Shown here: positions 53,646 to 64,000 of the stretch, one piece after another
Numbering within the stretch: the stretch's first letter is position 1
How the letters are laid out: each line of letters opens with the position of its first letter
Assembly (NCBI GenBank): GCA_004794655.1
Contig: SMMW01000017.1
Coordinates: 806,001-870,000, forward strand
Length of the DNA stretch: 64,000 bases
Source of the DNA: Marisa cornuarietis
Taxonomy: Eukaryota > Mollusca > Gastropoda > Architaenioglossa > Ampullariidae
Reading direction: 5' to 3'
Made by a program: the position numbers and the translations under genes
Notes under the pieces: generated by a model
Told to the model about the DNA's origin: nothing
Database searches by the model: none
The model's input: only the letters and a program-made list of their open reading frames with translations

Positions 53646-56302
53646 AAGATCATAGATGATCCATTTGCTTGCGTTTTCAGAGGTTCTGACCTTGATGACA
53701 GGGATGAACTTGTAGTGCTGGAGGGCAACCTCGTAGGAACCGTGACGATAGTAGTTGCGGATCACCTTGCCCTGCTCCACGTAGGACTTGCCTGCACAAA
53801 GTCAGCCAAGACTTTTCACTCTCAACCATCTTTCGACTATGAACTAAGCTTACGTTTTCAATAATCTACCTTCCTCTCCTATCCCTTTCAAGATCACATT
53901 CAGACTGAGTGCTTTTTATTTATTTTTTTTTTACTTTGGAGTTCCTTGATATTAAGTTTGCTATCGTTACAATGTAAAAGGTCATTATCAAACGTTAACA
54001 CACAATACGTTCGCGCTCCATCCGTGAAGTTTTGATAGTGTACTGTATCTAATATTTTTCCGAGTATAATATAATTTTATTTATAGGTTGGGTCCTTTCT
54101 TAGCGTGTTCCTTTAAATTAGTTTGGACTCTCCCGTCGCTCCTGAAAGCCATTCTTAAGAGCAAAAGTATAGACGAATGTTTGATCAAGTATGTGGTGTT
54201 TTATATACTTTGTCAAACTTTCGTTAGAATTTGTCTTCTTAAGAAAGGACTTAAGCATACTCTTCTTTGTCAAATAATTCGAGTTTTTCTACAGATATCG
54301 CGCGAAAATTAATTACCAGGTCTGAAGCCTTTGACGAAAGTCAGGACTGGAGAGTGCGAATAGGTCTGGTCATAGCTGATCTGGCCTCCGTTGTTGTAGC
54401 CTCCTGCATAGCCACCAGCATAGCCACCAGTATAGCCACCAGCATAGCCGCCAGCGTATCCGTCGTCGCCGTAGGCCGATCCGTAGTTAACAAGGCCAGC
54501 ATAGCCGTAGCCTGCAGACCGCTTGTTTCGCTTTTCTTTTGGTTCTGCCTCCATTTCTGAAAGACAAAGCCCACAACGTAGTGATCGAGTGATTAAGCTG
54601 TACTGTGTGAAGCTGAGTTCACACGAATCATCGAGCACTCCCAATGACTGGCTGATTAGTTGACTAGAAGACTCAGAGACTCCAGAAAGTACAGAACTCC
54701 GCTGCACGTCTGGTGCTTAGAGCCACGAAACGGGCCCATGTCACTCCTCTCCTTCGTTCTCTACACTGCCTACCCGTCTCTTCTCGCATTCAGTACAAAC
54801 TGTGTTGTGTTCTAATTTCTTTGCAGGCTCCTGTCCTGACTATTTCTCTGAACTTCTCATCCCTTACTGTGCAGCACAAAAATGGAACTCTCTCCCTTTC
54901 CATATCCGCCACCTTCCTACAACTGAATCCTTCAAATCTGCACTGAAAACGCACCTCTTCCTTGAGCATTACTCCTAACACAGTCCACACAATGCTCGTC
55001 CTTCTTACCCTACCCCTTCCGCTCTTGCTACTTTCCTACCCATCTTTCTCTGCAGAATCACTATTTTCTTCGCTCCTTTTACTTGGTGCCTTTTGTGTTT
55101 TCTGTCTTTGTTTTCTGCTTGTCGTCCCTCGTGTTCTATTCATTTAGTCCATGTCTCTTCCCCGTTTTAAGCCCTAAGAGCATGCTCTCTATGAGTGTGA
55201 ATATGCGCTATAAATATTATTATTATTATTATTAGACAAAAAGCTTTCACCCAACTGGACGGTTAGCCTGGAATCAAGTTATCAAGTAACTAAACTGTGC
55301 ACTGTGAGGCTAGGATCGAACGAGCTTTTCAGCGCTGCCGGCTGCTTAGTTAATTTGAGAAAAAAGACTTCCACATACTGGACAGTAGAAGAATAATTTT
55401 TGGCGTGAATGGTGATTTTGAAAACACGGGAACGGTGATGAGAAAGAATAAAACTGTTGAACCTATTCCTCCTTCCCCTTTCCCGCCCTCTCTCTCTCTC
55501 TCTCTCTCTGAGATGGCTGGCACCGTGAATATCCAGTGAGAATTACATCTCCATGACACGATCTGAAACCTTGACGCCATCAGTGTTTTACAACTGTGCT
55601 ACTGGGACTTCCCATCCAGTCCTGCTTGATTATCTGGTGGTTTATATTAATCTCCCCATCACAAGCACTGTGCCCTGATCTAGACTTGAGTCGCATTCGT
55701 GGGCGTGAGGACCAATCAGCATGTTACGTGGACAACCATGAGTTGGCAGTTGAACTTCGAGCTTCTATAAAAAGACCAACTGATGCAAAGAGAAATACAG
55801 AGACAAAGCTTTATCCCTTTCTATAAGTAGGTGGTTAAAATTGACATTCGCTTGTGAGAACTCCCCTATAAACAAGTATTACTCAAAAGGAATAATAAAG
55901 GATAAAAAATGTTAGCAGATCCTTTTTAAAGCACACATGTTTATTTTGAACAAGAAATATCCAAGTAAAGGAAGGACTTCCTGAATATGGGATGGAAAAA
56001 GCAAAGAACTTCAACTGGACAAAGAAAAGAGATATTTGGGTCTTTCATGGAATAAAAGAAAGAGAAGAGCGGATGTGAGAAGGGAAAGGAGAAGATAAAA
56101 CTGCGCACTGACCATCCATAACCTCGATCATCTGCTCACACATGTGCTTCAACACTTTGGGTGCTTGGTCGTCGTTGTCCTTGATTTTCCCCTCGATGTC
56201 CTTCATAGAAGGAGGCGGCACCGTCGTCACCGCGTCCTGGGCCGAACTTGCGGCGAAGAGCCCGAGCAGAAGGCAGCATGCCAATACAGGAAGTGACGTC
56301 AT
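52929..56302 (-). CDS. Secreted Gly/Tyr-repeat protein of unknown family (paralogue 1)
   Basis: Exons in transcript order: 56302-56113, 54556-54317, 53791-53691, 53147-52929; in phase, 249 aa. Signal peptide about 1-21 (MTSLPVLACCLLLGLFAASS). A short acidic/basic segment ends in a furin-type site R73-N-K-R76. After it comes a Gly-Tyr-Ala repeat zone (79-117, units GYAG/GYTG). The C-terminal part contains FVKGFRP (137-143), DTIGYTGHIQ (185-194), CKDC (204-207) and RRFVYLPES (228-236). The C-terminal half aligns with the gene at 58.7-61.8 kb, which marks a small local family. Role unknown; the composition suits an extracellular matrix, capsule, mucus or adhesive component, which is speculation. 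A (CA)n tract follows the exon-3 donor, and intron 1 carries an antisense LINE tail. Confidence 0.85.
53582..53642. repeat. (TG)n/(CA)n microsatellite in intron 3 of secreted gene 1
   Basis: Perfect 61-base dinucleotide tract about 49 bases beyond the exon-3 donor; CA on the transcribed sense. Confidence 0.95.
54667..55235 (+). pseudogene. LINE family A 3' end (A5), intron 1 of secreted gene 1
   Basis: Matches A4 from GACTCCAGAAAGTACAGAAC through KRAHVTPLLRSLHCLP-like coding. An internal deletion near 54868 joins CATCCCTTAC to TGTGCAGCAC. The 3' UTR has GAGCATGCTCT and ATGCGCTATAAATATT with (ATT)n to 55235. It is antisense to the gene and lies 110 bases upstream of the exon-2 acceptor. Confidence 0.88.
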
Positions 56303-56404
56303 CTTGCAACGGCCTTGGTGGGAAATCGACTCGAGCGACGCAGCTGTACGAAGCTGAGAGGAAGAGGAGGGTTGCTGTTGCCTTCTGACGGCAGGCAGAG
56401 CTCC

Positions 56405-56410
56405 TATATA
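56405..56410 (-). promoter_or_regulatory. TATA box of secreted gene 1
   Basis: GTATATAG on the minus strand, about 103 bases upstream of the start codon. This leaves room for a 5' UTR of about 70 bases. Confidence 0.55.
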
Positions 56411-58678
56411 CCGTGGACAGTTTGAAGAGAGGATGTTTAGTTTGCAGCATGGCAAATGTCGCTGGAAAGGTGCAGGCTATTACTGCGACCGTTGCAGTTT
56501 AACGGTATTGTCAGGTGTAGGGATAAGAGATTTTTTTATCCTCTATAATTAGATGTTAATGGTGATCACATGTGTTCGGTTCAGATTTTCAACATCTAGC
56601 ATCAACGTCACTGAATGCTGTGCGCGCGAGCAAAGTGTAATGAATGAAAAGCGAAGGTCGTCCAATAGCAGATAGACTGGTACTTAAATGGGCAAAATGG
56701 AGAGAATGGGAGAGATTGGTGCAGCATTAAAATAGTTTTTTTTTTAAATCAAGCCTTCGCGCGTTCTTTGTTTTGACTTTAAAATTAATACCTTCCCTCC
56801 CCATTCCAACCTGACATAGATTGGACTTATTTATCACGCGTACCTGCTCTTTTACTAACTCTTTTACTCACATTAACTGCCCCCACCCACCCCCCAACAC
56901 AAACACACACACACACACATTGTATTCCTCGTCCACTTGTTCGACAACTTCATTTCTCTGTTGTTTTTAATTTCTGCGTCAGCTATAGTGAAAAATTAGT
57001 ATTCCTAATAAACGCCACTAAATTGGACTGAATTTAAGATTCGCTTAATTGAATTATTTAGTAACAGTTTCGATTTACGAAACTCCTCTTTAATATGTTT
57101 GAAAGCAAACACGGTCTTGATGTCGGCCATGTTGACGAAGAGGTCGTGCGCGTTGGCTTCTGGGAACGAGGAACCCCAATCTTGAAAAGGTCGTGACATT
57201 ATAAAATGGCGTCAGTCATTTGATGAGTATCCGTAAAGATGGAGTCTTTGTACAGGTATGTGTGCCAAGATGTGCCCCCGCGTAATTTGAAAATGCGCTT
57301 TTTTCTCCCTTGGCTTGGCCTCGCCTATTCGGAAGGTCAGAGGTTAAGTCTATGCTCGCAATGGTGTGGGTCGTCGTGAGAAAACCAAACTGGCCTGCTC
57401 AGCTCAGACAACTTCAGCAAGTGCTTCTTTTCAATAGGAAGTACACTTGTTTTCGATGTAATTTACTTGGCAAAAAGCATGTGTTCTTACATAGTGCTTG
57501 AGTGTGTGGGAGTGTGTTGGGTGGGGAGAAGATCGGACTGGGAGGGGTATGTGCTCTCCTTGGGAGATGAAATCCGCTGTTTCAATCTTTCGCCATAGTT
57601 TGATGTAATATATGACAAAAATCTCGTTCTACTTAAAGTGGAAATTAAAAAAATAAGTATAAAAATATTCAGAAGAAAACAGACGTCGTAACCGCCTAAA
57701 GGCATGTATGACTGCCTAAAAATGTGTACCAGTCTCTGTCTCTTTGACACGATCATGATAAACTGCTTTGCATTTCGCCTTCAATGACTCATAGATAAAC
57801 CCTTTATTTACCTGTTAGTTTTTTTATAAGCATCGGATATAATGAAGAACGCTAAAACTATTTTGTCTTTGTTTGTGACGAAGGTGAAAAGAGTAAAAAG
57901 TATTGTTTCGCCATTTCTACTGTATGCAGACGATGCAAGGTATTTTGGCCCGTTGACAGAAATCACCCCGCAGAAAGCATTTCAAAACTACTGCACTTAA
58001 TTTGCAGGCAAACTTGGTTTATTTTAAAAGGCAGAAAGGTTACAACCATGTTTACGTCCACAGCATTTTTGTGCATACTTCGTGCAATAAATAGCTCGAT
58101 ACGTTAGGTAACGGAATACATAACAGCATTATGCGGCAGAGATATTGCAATATTATATTATACCTCGTGCTCTAAGGTTACAGAAGCACTGCACAAGAGG
58201 CATAACTGGCTCAGATAATCGTTTTCCATGCACACGTGTGTGTATATGTGGGTGTGTGCCTGCATGCGTGAATACACTATTTGTTTCGTGCACACAACAG
58301 TTTCTTGGAAGAGAGCAGTATAGATCTATCTTCGGTCAAATGAAAAAAAAAATGAAAGGACGGGACACATTGAATTTTTTCAAAGACATGTTCACAAAAT
58401 CATGTTTAGGTTCGGGTTTACAATAAAGTACAGATGGAAAAATGTGGGAACCTAATGGGAATGAAAGAAGAAGAACCAGCAGAGCAATACGTGCATTTTA
58501 CGGTACAAAGCAGATTTGCACAGTCAAAAGCTACATCTCAATATTTGTTTAGCTGACGTTTTGCCCTAACACCAAAGGCAGAAATGTTGCCCATTGCCAA
58601 GGTCGCAAGTATGTCTGCGCTAACTGTTTGCTCAGTTCTCCGTAGGACTGCTAGATGAGAGTCGAAAGCTCCATGTGT
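56411..58678. other. Intergenic region between the two secreted-protein genes
   Basis: Holds the upstream region of gene 1, a candidate orphan exon at 57116-57191, and the probable 3' UTR of gene 2 on the right. No repeat of note apart from a short (CA)n near 56902-56919. Confidence 0.4.
57116..57191 (-). other. Candidate orphan exon
   Basis: A GC-rich island in AT-rich surroundings. On the minus strand it reads WGSSFPEANAHDLFVNMADI KTV in codons like those of the neighbouring secreted genes. It is preceded by TTTTCAAG and followed by GTGTTTGC, so it could be an exon. I could not assign it to either neighbour or to a known protein. Confidence 0.25.
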
Positions 58679-60651
58679 CTAGTTGACGTAGACTGGCGTC
58701 CTGACGCGGTTGTAGATGTTGTAGTCAGACTCTTGGACGACCTGGCGATCCACGTAGACGAACTGGCGAACGCTGCCCTCGTAGCTGGGGTCGCTGACGA
58801 CGATGCAGTTGTGGGCGCCGGGGAAGCCTTCAAGCTGGCATCCGGACTTGATCACCTTTACCTGAAACCCACAAGAGGAACCAGGAAAGTTACTCTATCA
58901 AGAATATGTCGTATTCACGAAGCAAAGGCCACTTAAGGGCAAGAATCTTGTTTCCGTAGTTATGAAGTGACGTCCAGACTCAGCGGATGCTGCTTTACCT
59001 CTGGGACAGTGGTCATAAATGAGATGCCTGAGGGTAAAATAACATAAAGCAATATTCACGTGGTCATAACAGCGTATCGTAACTACAGAAACAAGACGTT
59101 TTCCTGGATTTCTTCATTTTGCGAATGAGTAACGATTTCATGCGGCGTTTTTCAACTAGACAAACTGAAGCGTTAAGTATGCAGACAACTGACTGACGAC
59201 CTGCCCTGCCCTGCCCTGCCCCGCTCACTGACTCGCGCTCACACACTCTCCTCGCTCCTCTCCCCACTCCATTCTATGTAAAGAACCTTGATTTCGATTT
59301 GTATATCCCTTCATTTGTATTGCATGTATTGGACTGCTGTCTGTGGAGAAAGTTTACCCTTAAGTTGTATGTTACAATACTGTTTAACAGTATCGAAATA
59401 GTTATGTAATATGTAACGGGGTTAAAAATTACTTTCGCAAATAGCGGTTTCTCACCAGGTTTTTTCATTAGTTTTCGTGTGTTTCTTATGTGTAAAATAC
59501 CCAACATACGTATATTTTCATTTCTTAAAGCGGTTTTATTAGCGACTTATTCGAGACAAGCGTTCCATATGTAGCACGCTTTGAATTTGTTCTGGGAAAA
59601 AACAGTCTTTAATGTGTCCTCGAACAGAGTCTTTTTTACCTCATAGGGGAGGTTTTGCAGGTAGCCAGCGTAGCCGATGACTTCATCCTCCTGCTGTACT
59701 CTAGCGTAGGAACGTTCAGCCACTCCCGCTCGGCTGCCCAGCAGGCCTGAAAGGCCAGCAACCGCAGGGGTGATAACCCTCACGCTGATAGGGCGAAGAT
59801 TGCGGAAGTCAGCCAAGCATTCGTCGAAGGAGCCATATCTGTTACGTCACACAATGGTAGTAAAGAGTAAGTTGAGTTTGAAAAATTTTGAATAACTTTT
59901 GACGGAACTTTTTTTTTTTTTTGCAAAACTTCTGCGGCTTCCCAGTGACAGAACTAAATCGTCCTTGAGGGTTCCTGGCTCGAACCATTAACTTTTCGAA
60001 TAACAGACAATTGCGCCACATAGACCACAAGAACAATGTGATATCATCTTTACTATATTAGCTCAAATTTCTACAAAAAGTTCAAAACCGTGACCTTAGA
60101 AATGGACTCAGAATCGCTTAATCACACTTGGCCCTAGACTCCCACTGGCCTTAAGAACAACATCAAAAATAAATAAAAAGCCGAAATACGTTGCTGACGC
60201 TTGAACTCTCGCTGTTTAAGGCAGTGTTTGCAGGGCAACTATTCGAGAACGGAGTAACTGAGGTAATTCACTGAGACTCTCTTGAACTGTGTTCAGCCAA
60301 ATCATTTCAAACACAAAATTGCAGTCTGCTCTTATAGGTGACCGTGAAATTAGCACTAGGCAAAAACACTTTCATATAAAATAACCCTTCACTGTGATCG
60401 TTGACAGTAGTCTCGGTGGCGCAATCGGTTAGTGCTTTTTGATATTCAAGCCAACTCAGAATCCAAGATGACGCACAATTCAAGAGTCAACTCAAAATTA
60501 TCATCTATTCTGCGATTGAGGGTAGGGAAAGGTAAGGCGGCGAGGGAGAGGAAATGGACACCGCCCTCACAAAAAGCTGGCCCCGAAAAAAAGTGTAGCC
60601 TGGAAACACCTCACTCTCCAACGACCAACAAAAATATATTAGGAGACGATC

Positions 60652-60712
<61 letters not shown>

Positions 60713-61761
60713 TGAAGATTTGTATAGCGCATATTCACACTCATAGAGAGCATGCTCTTAGCGCTTAAAATGAGGAAGAGACGTGGACTAAATGGATAGA
60801 ACACGAGGGACGGAAGAATAAACGACAGTACTGACGACATACAGAAATCAAAGAAAGAAAACACAAAAAGGCACCAAGTAACAGGAACAGAGAATATAGT
60901 GACTCTGCAAAGAAAAATGGGTAGCAAAGTAGCAAGAGCGGAAGGGGGAGAGTAAAAAGGACTAGCATTGTGTGGACTGTGTTAGGAGTAATGCTGAAGG
61001 AAGAGGTGCGTTTTCAGTGCAGATCTTCACCTTACCTCTAACGAAACATTTATACTTAAGACTGCTGTCACACGCGGAAATCAAACCGTCTAGGATGCGC
61101 GCCTCTGGACACGAAAGTCGCTAGTCTAACCCCTCGGCTCTCACCTTCCCTTGACACCACTTAAACACGCTTGGTATCGGACTACCTGTGGTATGTCACT
61201 TAAAGGCTATAGCCTAGGATTTGTGAATAATGTCAGTGGTTCCACATGTCTACAGCATTGCAGGTAGAAGGAGACCCCAACGGCTTCCTTATGCCGACTT
61301 CCTTGATAAACTGGGTGAGCAGGAAAAAAACTCAGGACCGATCGAGCCCCTGTCCTGCGACCCTCTGCTACCTAGTTGACAGCAGTAACCACCAGATCAG
61401 AAACTTTCCAGACAGTCTTTGAACCAGACTAGGAGCCTCCCCCATCTCACCTGATGTATGACCTGACCAAGGCGTCGCCAGCCAGGCGCGACACACGGTA
61501 CGGGCGGAAAGCGTCCACGAAGTCCAAGAAGGTGCGCTGTGTGCTCGCGGTGACCTCCTGGCTGAAATACTCGCCGGAAGTGGCATAGGCGGAAGCGCCG
61601 TAGACGCCGGGGAGATTATAGTAGTAGGAGTAGCCGCGAGCGGGGCTACGGTAGTAACCGGCGTCGACGCGGTAGCGAGGGGAGACAACGTCTGCGCTCC
61701 TGATGGTGCCATAAGCGAGGCACGTGAGGGCAGCCATCAACACCAGCGACAGCGACGACAT
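58679..61761 (-). CDS. Secreted protein of unknown family (paralogue 2)
   Basis: Exons in transcript order: 61761-61451, 59838-59640, 58861-58679; in phase, 230 aa. Signal peptide about 1-18 (MSSLSLVLMAALTCLAYG). A Tyr/Gly/Arg/Ser-rich N-terminal half (about 30-66) has no regular repeat and no furin site. Then FLDFVDAFRP (78-87), RSYIRYGSFDECLADF, DEVIGYAGYLQ (155-165) and VRQFVYVDRQ (201-210). These match paralogue 1 (FVKGFRP, RNYYRHGSYE, DTIGYTGHIQ, RRFVYLPES) in order. Mature cysteines are C111, C178 and C189. Intron positions differ from paralogue 1, so divergence is old. Probably extracellular; function unknown. Confidence 0.85.
60411..60630 (+). repeat. tRNA-derived SINE in intron 1 of secreted gene 2
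   Basis: The head GTCTCGGTGGCGCAATCGGTTAGTGC has a recognisable A box. The body GGGAAAGGTAAGGCGGCGAG, CACCGCCCTCACAAAAAGCT and AACACCTCACTCTCC matches the SINE at 48350-48617. The B box is lost. Confidence 0.7.
60652..61027 (-). repeat. LINE family A 3' end (A6), intron 1 of secreted gene 2
   Basis: A reversed (AAT)n at 60653-60709 is followed by ATTTGTATAGCGCATATTCA, GAGCATGCTCTTAGCGC and the rest of the family A 3' UTR. It is cut at GTGCGTTTTCAGTGCAGATC. Same sense as the host gene. Confidence 0.88.
61060..61150 (-). repeat. tRNA-like SINE head
   Basis: On the minus strand GAGAGCCGAGGGGTTAGACT, then GGTTTGATTTCC about 45 bases later, resemble degraded A and B boxes. The body would have been on the side now occupied by LINE A6. 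Confidence 0.4.
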
Positions 61762-61869
61762 GGTGAGGGACGAGGTGGTGAGTGATTGACTCTGAAGGTG
61801 AGTATAGGGATGGACAATCACTGCAGGCCGTGGCAGTGTCTGATGATCTGTCGGGTTGTGTCCCCCCTG

Positions 61870-61876
61870 TTTTATA
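61870..61876 (-). promoter_or_regulatory. TATA box of secreted gene 2
   Basis: CCCTATAAAACAGG on the minus strand, about 109 bases upstream of the start codon, almost the same distance as in paralogue 1. Confidence 0.65.
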
Positions 61877-63274
61877 GGGTCATCGCTAGCCCCTATGCTT
61901 GTGTTTGAGCTCCTCCTACCACCTCATCCCTATCACAACGAAAGAAGAAAAAAAGGACGGTGTTTTAAACCTGCCACCGAAAAAAGCATGTGTTTCAACG
62001 TGGAACAATTTCTAGTTAAAAGCAGGATTTTTTTTTTTTAATAAGCCTTGTTTTAGGGATCTAGCACGTACGAATGTTTGCAAGCCCAGGGAGGGGCTGG
62101 CGACCGCTAAACTTGACGTCTAAATTTCGTACCAAAGTGCCAAACGGGTCCCTTTTCTTTCGTTAGTTTTGGATCCAAGCGTTATATTGGTCTGGCGGCA
62201 AGAGTGCACTTAAGCGGGTATAGTTAGACAAACCCTTCAAAGGAAAGAGATAGGAAAAGCTGCGTCAGCGGGCAAACACACAAAGCGGACCTCAAAGAGC
62301 CCCTTCAATTAGGAGAGAGCTCGCTATATTTCCACCTGCTGTACGAAAGTGACGTGAAACAGCGTTCAGCACGCATGTGAAAGGTTAAAGACCTAATCTG
62401 TTCTTCCCGCACCGTTTCTTTCTCTCTCACATACACACGAGTGCAAGAAAGCTCTACAGAGAAAGGAGACAATCGGACACGAAAGTCGACATGAGTGGTC
62501 AAAAAAAAAAAAGTGGCAAAGATTAGGTAATGTGTAAGTCTTTCAGATATTCACTGCATTGATCCTCCCTTTCTATTACATGTATTACGTTCACCACTGA
62601 CACTTTTTTTTTTTTTACGTTGGCATATTATGCAGAAACAGTACCCTCCGGTACTTTATGCATCAAACTTTAAGCTGCATTTCTTCCTCATCAAATTGTG
62701 TAGTTTCCTTTGGCCATTCCCATTTCCAGCCATTTTTGCTTTTATTCTTAGTCAGTTTGGATCGCTCAAAGAGAACCAAAGTCCTGAATTTTCACCCTGA
62801 CAGTCAAAGAAAGTGGTCACAGCTAACATCTAAGGCCAATGTGTGAATGTAAAATAGTGCACCAGTCAAAACATCTTTACAGTTTTTCTGCCTCATTCAA
62901 TGGATTGGGATAGAGATTTTAAATCCGAATGAATGAAATCCTCATCACCACCAAAAAAAAAAAAAAGAGTGTAAAAAACAAAAAGTGGAGTTCTGCTTTT
63001 GACAAACATGAAAACTCAGAATCCACCTTTCTGAGGCCCATTGTACATACACTTTTTTCCTGCATGGATGTTAATAGCAATTAGCCTTCTGATGTTATTG
63101 TTAATGTATCAATTTACCTTTGTATGTATCTGCTTGTGCTTGTGAGAGAGAGAAATATGATCTTCTTTAATAAAAGTCTGATTTATTAGGAGTTGCAGAT
63201 GAAAAAGAGCACATTCGTGCATACAAACACAAAATTAAAATATTGCTGTAACTGACAACTGCATTTGAATGTGT
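61877..63274. other. Intergenic spacer
   Basis: Upstream region of secreted gene 2 followed by AT-rich sequence with short homopolymer runs. No gene or repeat family recognised. AATAAA on the minus strand near 63181-63186 could end the gene that enters from the right. Confidence 0.4.
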
Positions 63275-63600
63275 ATTTAATAATAATAATAAATATTTAT
63301 ATAGCACACACTCACTCAAAAAGAGCTTAGCACTTAAAACAGGAGTGAGACATGGACTACATGGATAGAGTACGAGGGATGGAAGAATAAGCAACAGTAC
63401 TGACGACAAACAAAAGACAAATATAGAAAACGCAAAAAGGCTCCAAGTAACCAGAACAGACAATAATGTGATTCTGCAGAGGAAGATGGGTAGAAAAAGA
63501 GCAAAAGCGGAAGGGGAGAGCGTAAAAAAGGACTAGCATTGACAGTGTTAGGAATAATGCTCAAGGAAGAGGTGCATTTTCAGAGCAGATTTTAAGGATT
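63275..63600 (-). repeat. LINE family A 3' end (A7)
   Basis: A reversed (AAT)n near 63279-63292, ATTTATATAGCACACACTCA and a diverged AGAGCTTAGCACTTAAAAC are followed by the 3' UTR, up to GAGGTGCATTTTCAGAGCAG. It is the most diverged of the clear family A copies and lies between the right-edge gene's stop codon and a downstream poly(A)-like site. Confidence 0.8.
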
Positions 63601-63862
63601 TGTGGGGATGTATATGTTTTAGTGTTTCTAAAGAAATGAACAGTTATCAATATTCAGGATTTTCATTTTTCTATGTAAATGCATGTCTATAGTAAGCATT
63701 AAATGCTTACCTTACGTTCTGAATAAAAGATTCAAAGAAAAGTCATGCTTATGAACATTCCTTTATGTTATGTCAAAACAGAGCATTTAACAAAAGTAGT
63801 TTTCGGCACATTTTGCTATACTCTACTATATTCTTCTTTACAACATTCAAATAAGCCTTAAA

Positions 63863-64000
63863 TCACTTTTTCTTTTTAACATTCTTTGTAAGATGATTTG
63901 AAGAGTCTTTAAGGTCATTTATAGCTTTGGTCATTTCTTTGCCAAGCTCTTCCAACTGGGAGAATTGAGACTGAAGCTTAGAAGGCACTTCTTGCAGAGT
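63863..64000 (-). CDS. C-terminal exon of an unidentified coiled-coil protein (partial)
   Basis: A 45-residue minus-strand frame open at the window edge and ending TGA at 63865-63863. The sequence (TLQEVPSKLQSQFSQLEELG, then KEMTKAINDLKDSS, ending KNVKKKK) is amphipathic with heptad-like spacing of L, F, M and I and a basic tail, as in small coiled-coil proteins. No acceptor is inside the window, so the exon begins to the right. I do not recognise the family. Chance ORF remains possible, but the codon pattern and lack of stops look real. Confidence 0.5.
   Translation of the reverse strand, partial: TLQEVPSKLQSQFSQLEELGKEMTKAINDLKDSSNHLTKNVKKKK

Noticed and set aside
56045..56455. 136-aa protein starting upstream of the secreted gene 1 signal peptide
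   Set aside because: The extra N-terminus overlaps the TATA region and reads through the exon-1 donor; the ATG at 56302 gives a clean signal peptide.

Overview
This is eukaryotic nuclear DNA from an animal. Genes have many GT-AG introns, spacer is AT-rich, and truncated retroelements are dense. Gene content (ESCRT-I MVB12, the spliceosome factor C9orf78, two intronless rhodopsin-like receptors of the type expanded in snails) and LINE 3' ends tailed by short (ATT)n or (ATC)n runs suggest a mollusc, most likely a gastropod. That assignment is inference; no marker gene settles it.

Layout: 0-16 kb is gene-poor. It has two tandem minus-strand single-exon GPCR genes (2.2-3.4 and 12.2-13.3 kb) among retroelement fragments. 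16.2-24.7 kb holds a complete nine-exon plus-strand C9orf78/Tls1 homologue (292 aa). 25-31 kb is transposon debris and a likely promoter zone. 31.5-39.5 kb is a complete 11-exon plus-strand MFS transporter (511 aa) of oxalate/formate-antiporter type. 42.8-47.5 kb is a complete nine-exon minus-strand MVB12 gene (268 aa). 48-52.9 kb carries a tRNA-derived SINE, an unusual 631-bp inverted-repeat element with an exact 9-bp flanking duplication, and a LINE 3' end. 52.9-61.8 kb contains two minus-strand paralogous genes for secreted proteins of unknown family (249 and 230 aa). One has a furin-type site followed by Gly-Tyr repeats. The window ends in the last exon of another minus-strand gene.

All five multi-exon gene models were joined by hand from splice sites; every join keeps frame and each model ends at a stop codon. 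The genes are not an operon. The links I can support are paralogy (two GPCRs, two secreted proteins) and shared repeats: one LINE family has left a 3' fragment in an intron of every multi-exon gene here. The most interesting unexplained item is the secreted pair with matching TATA-box placement; next come the two inverted-repeat elements.
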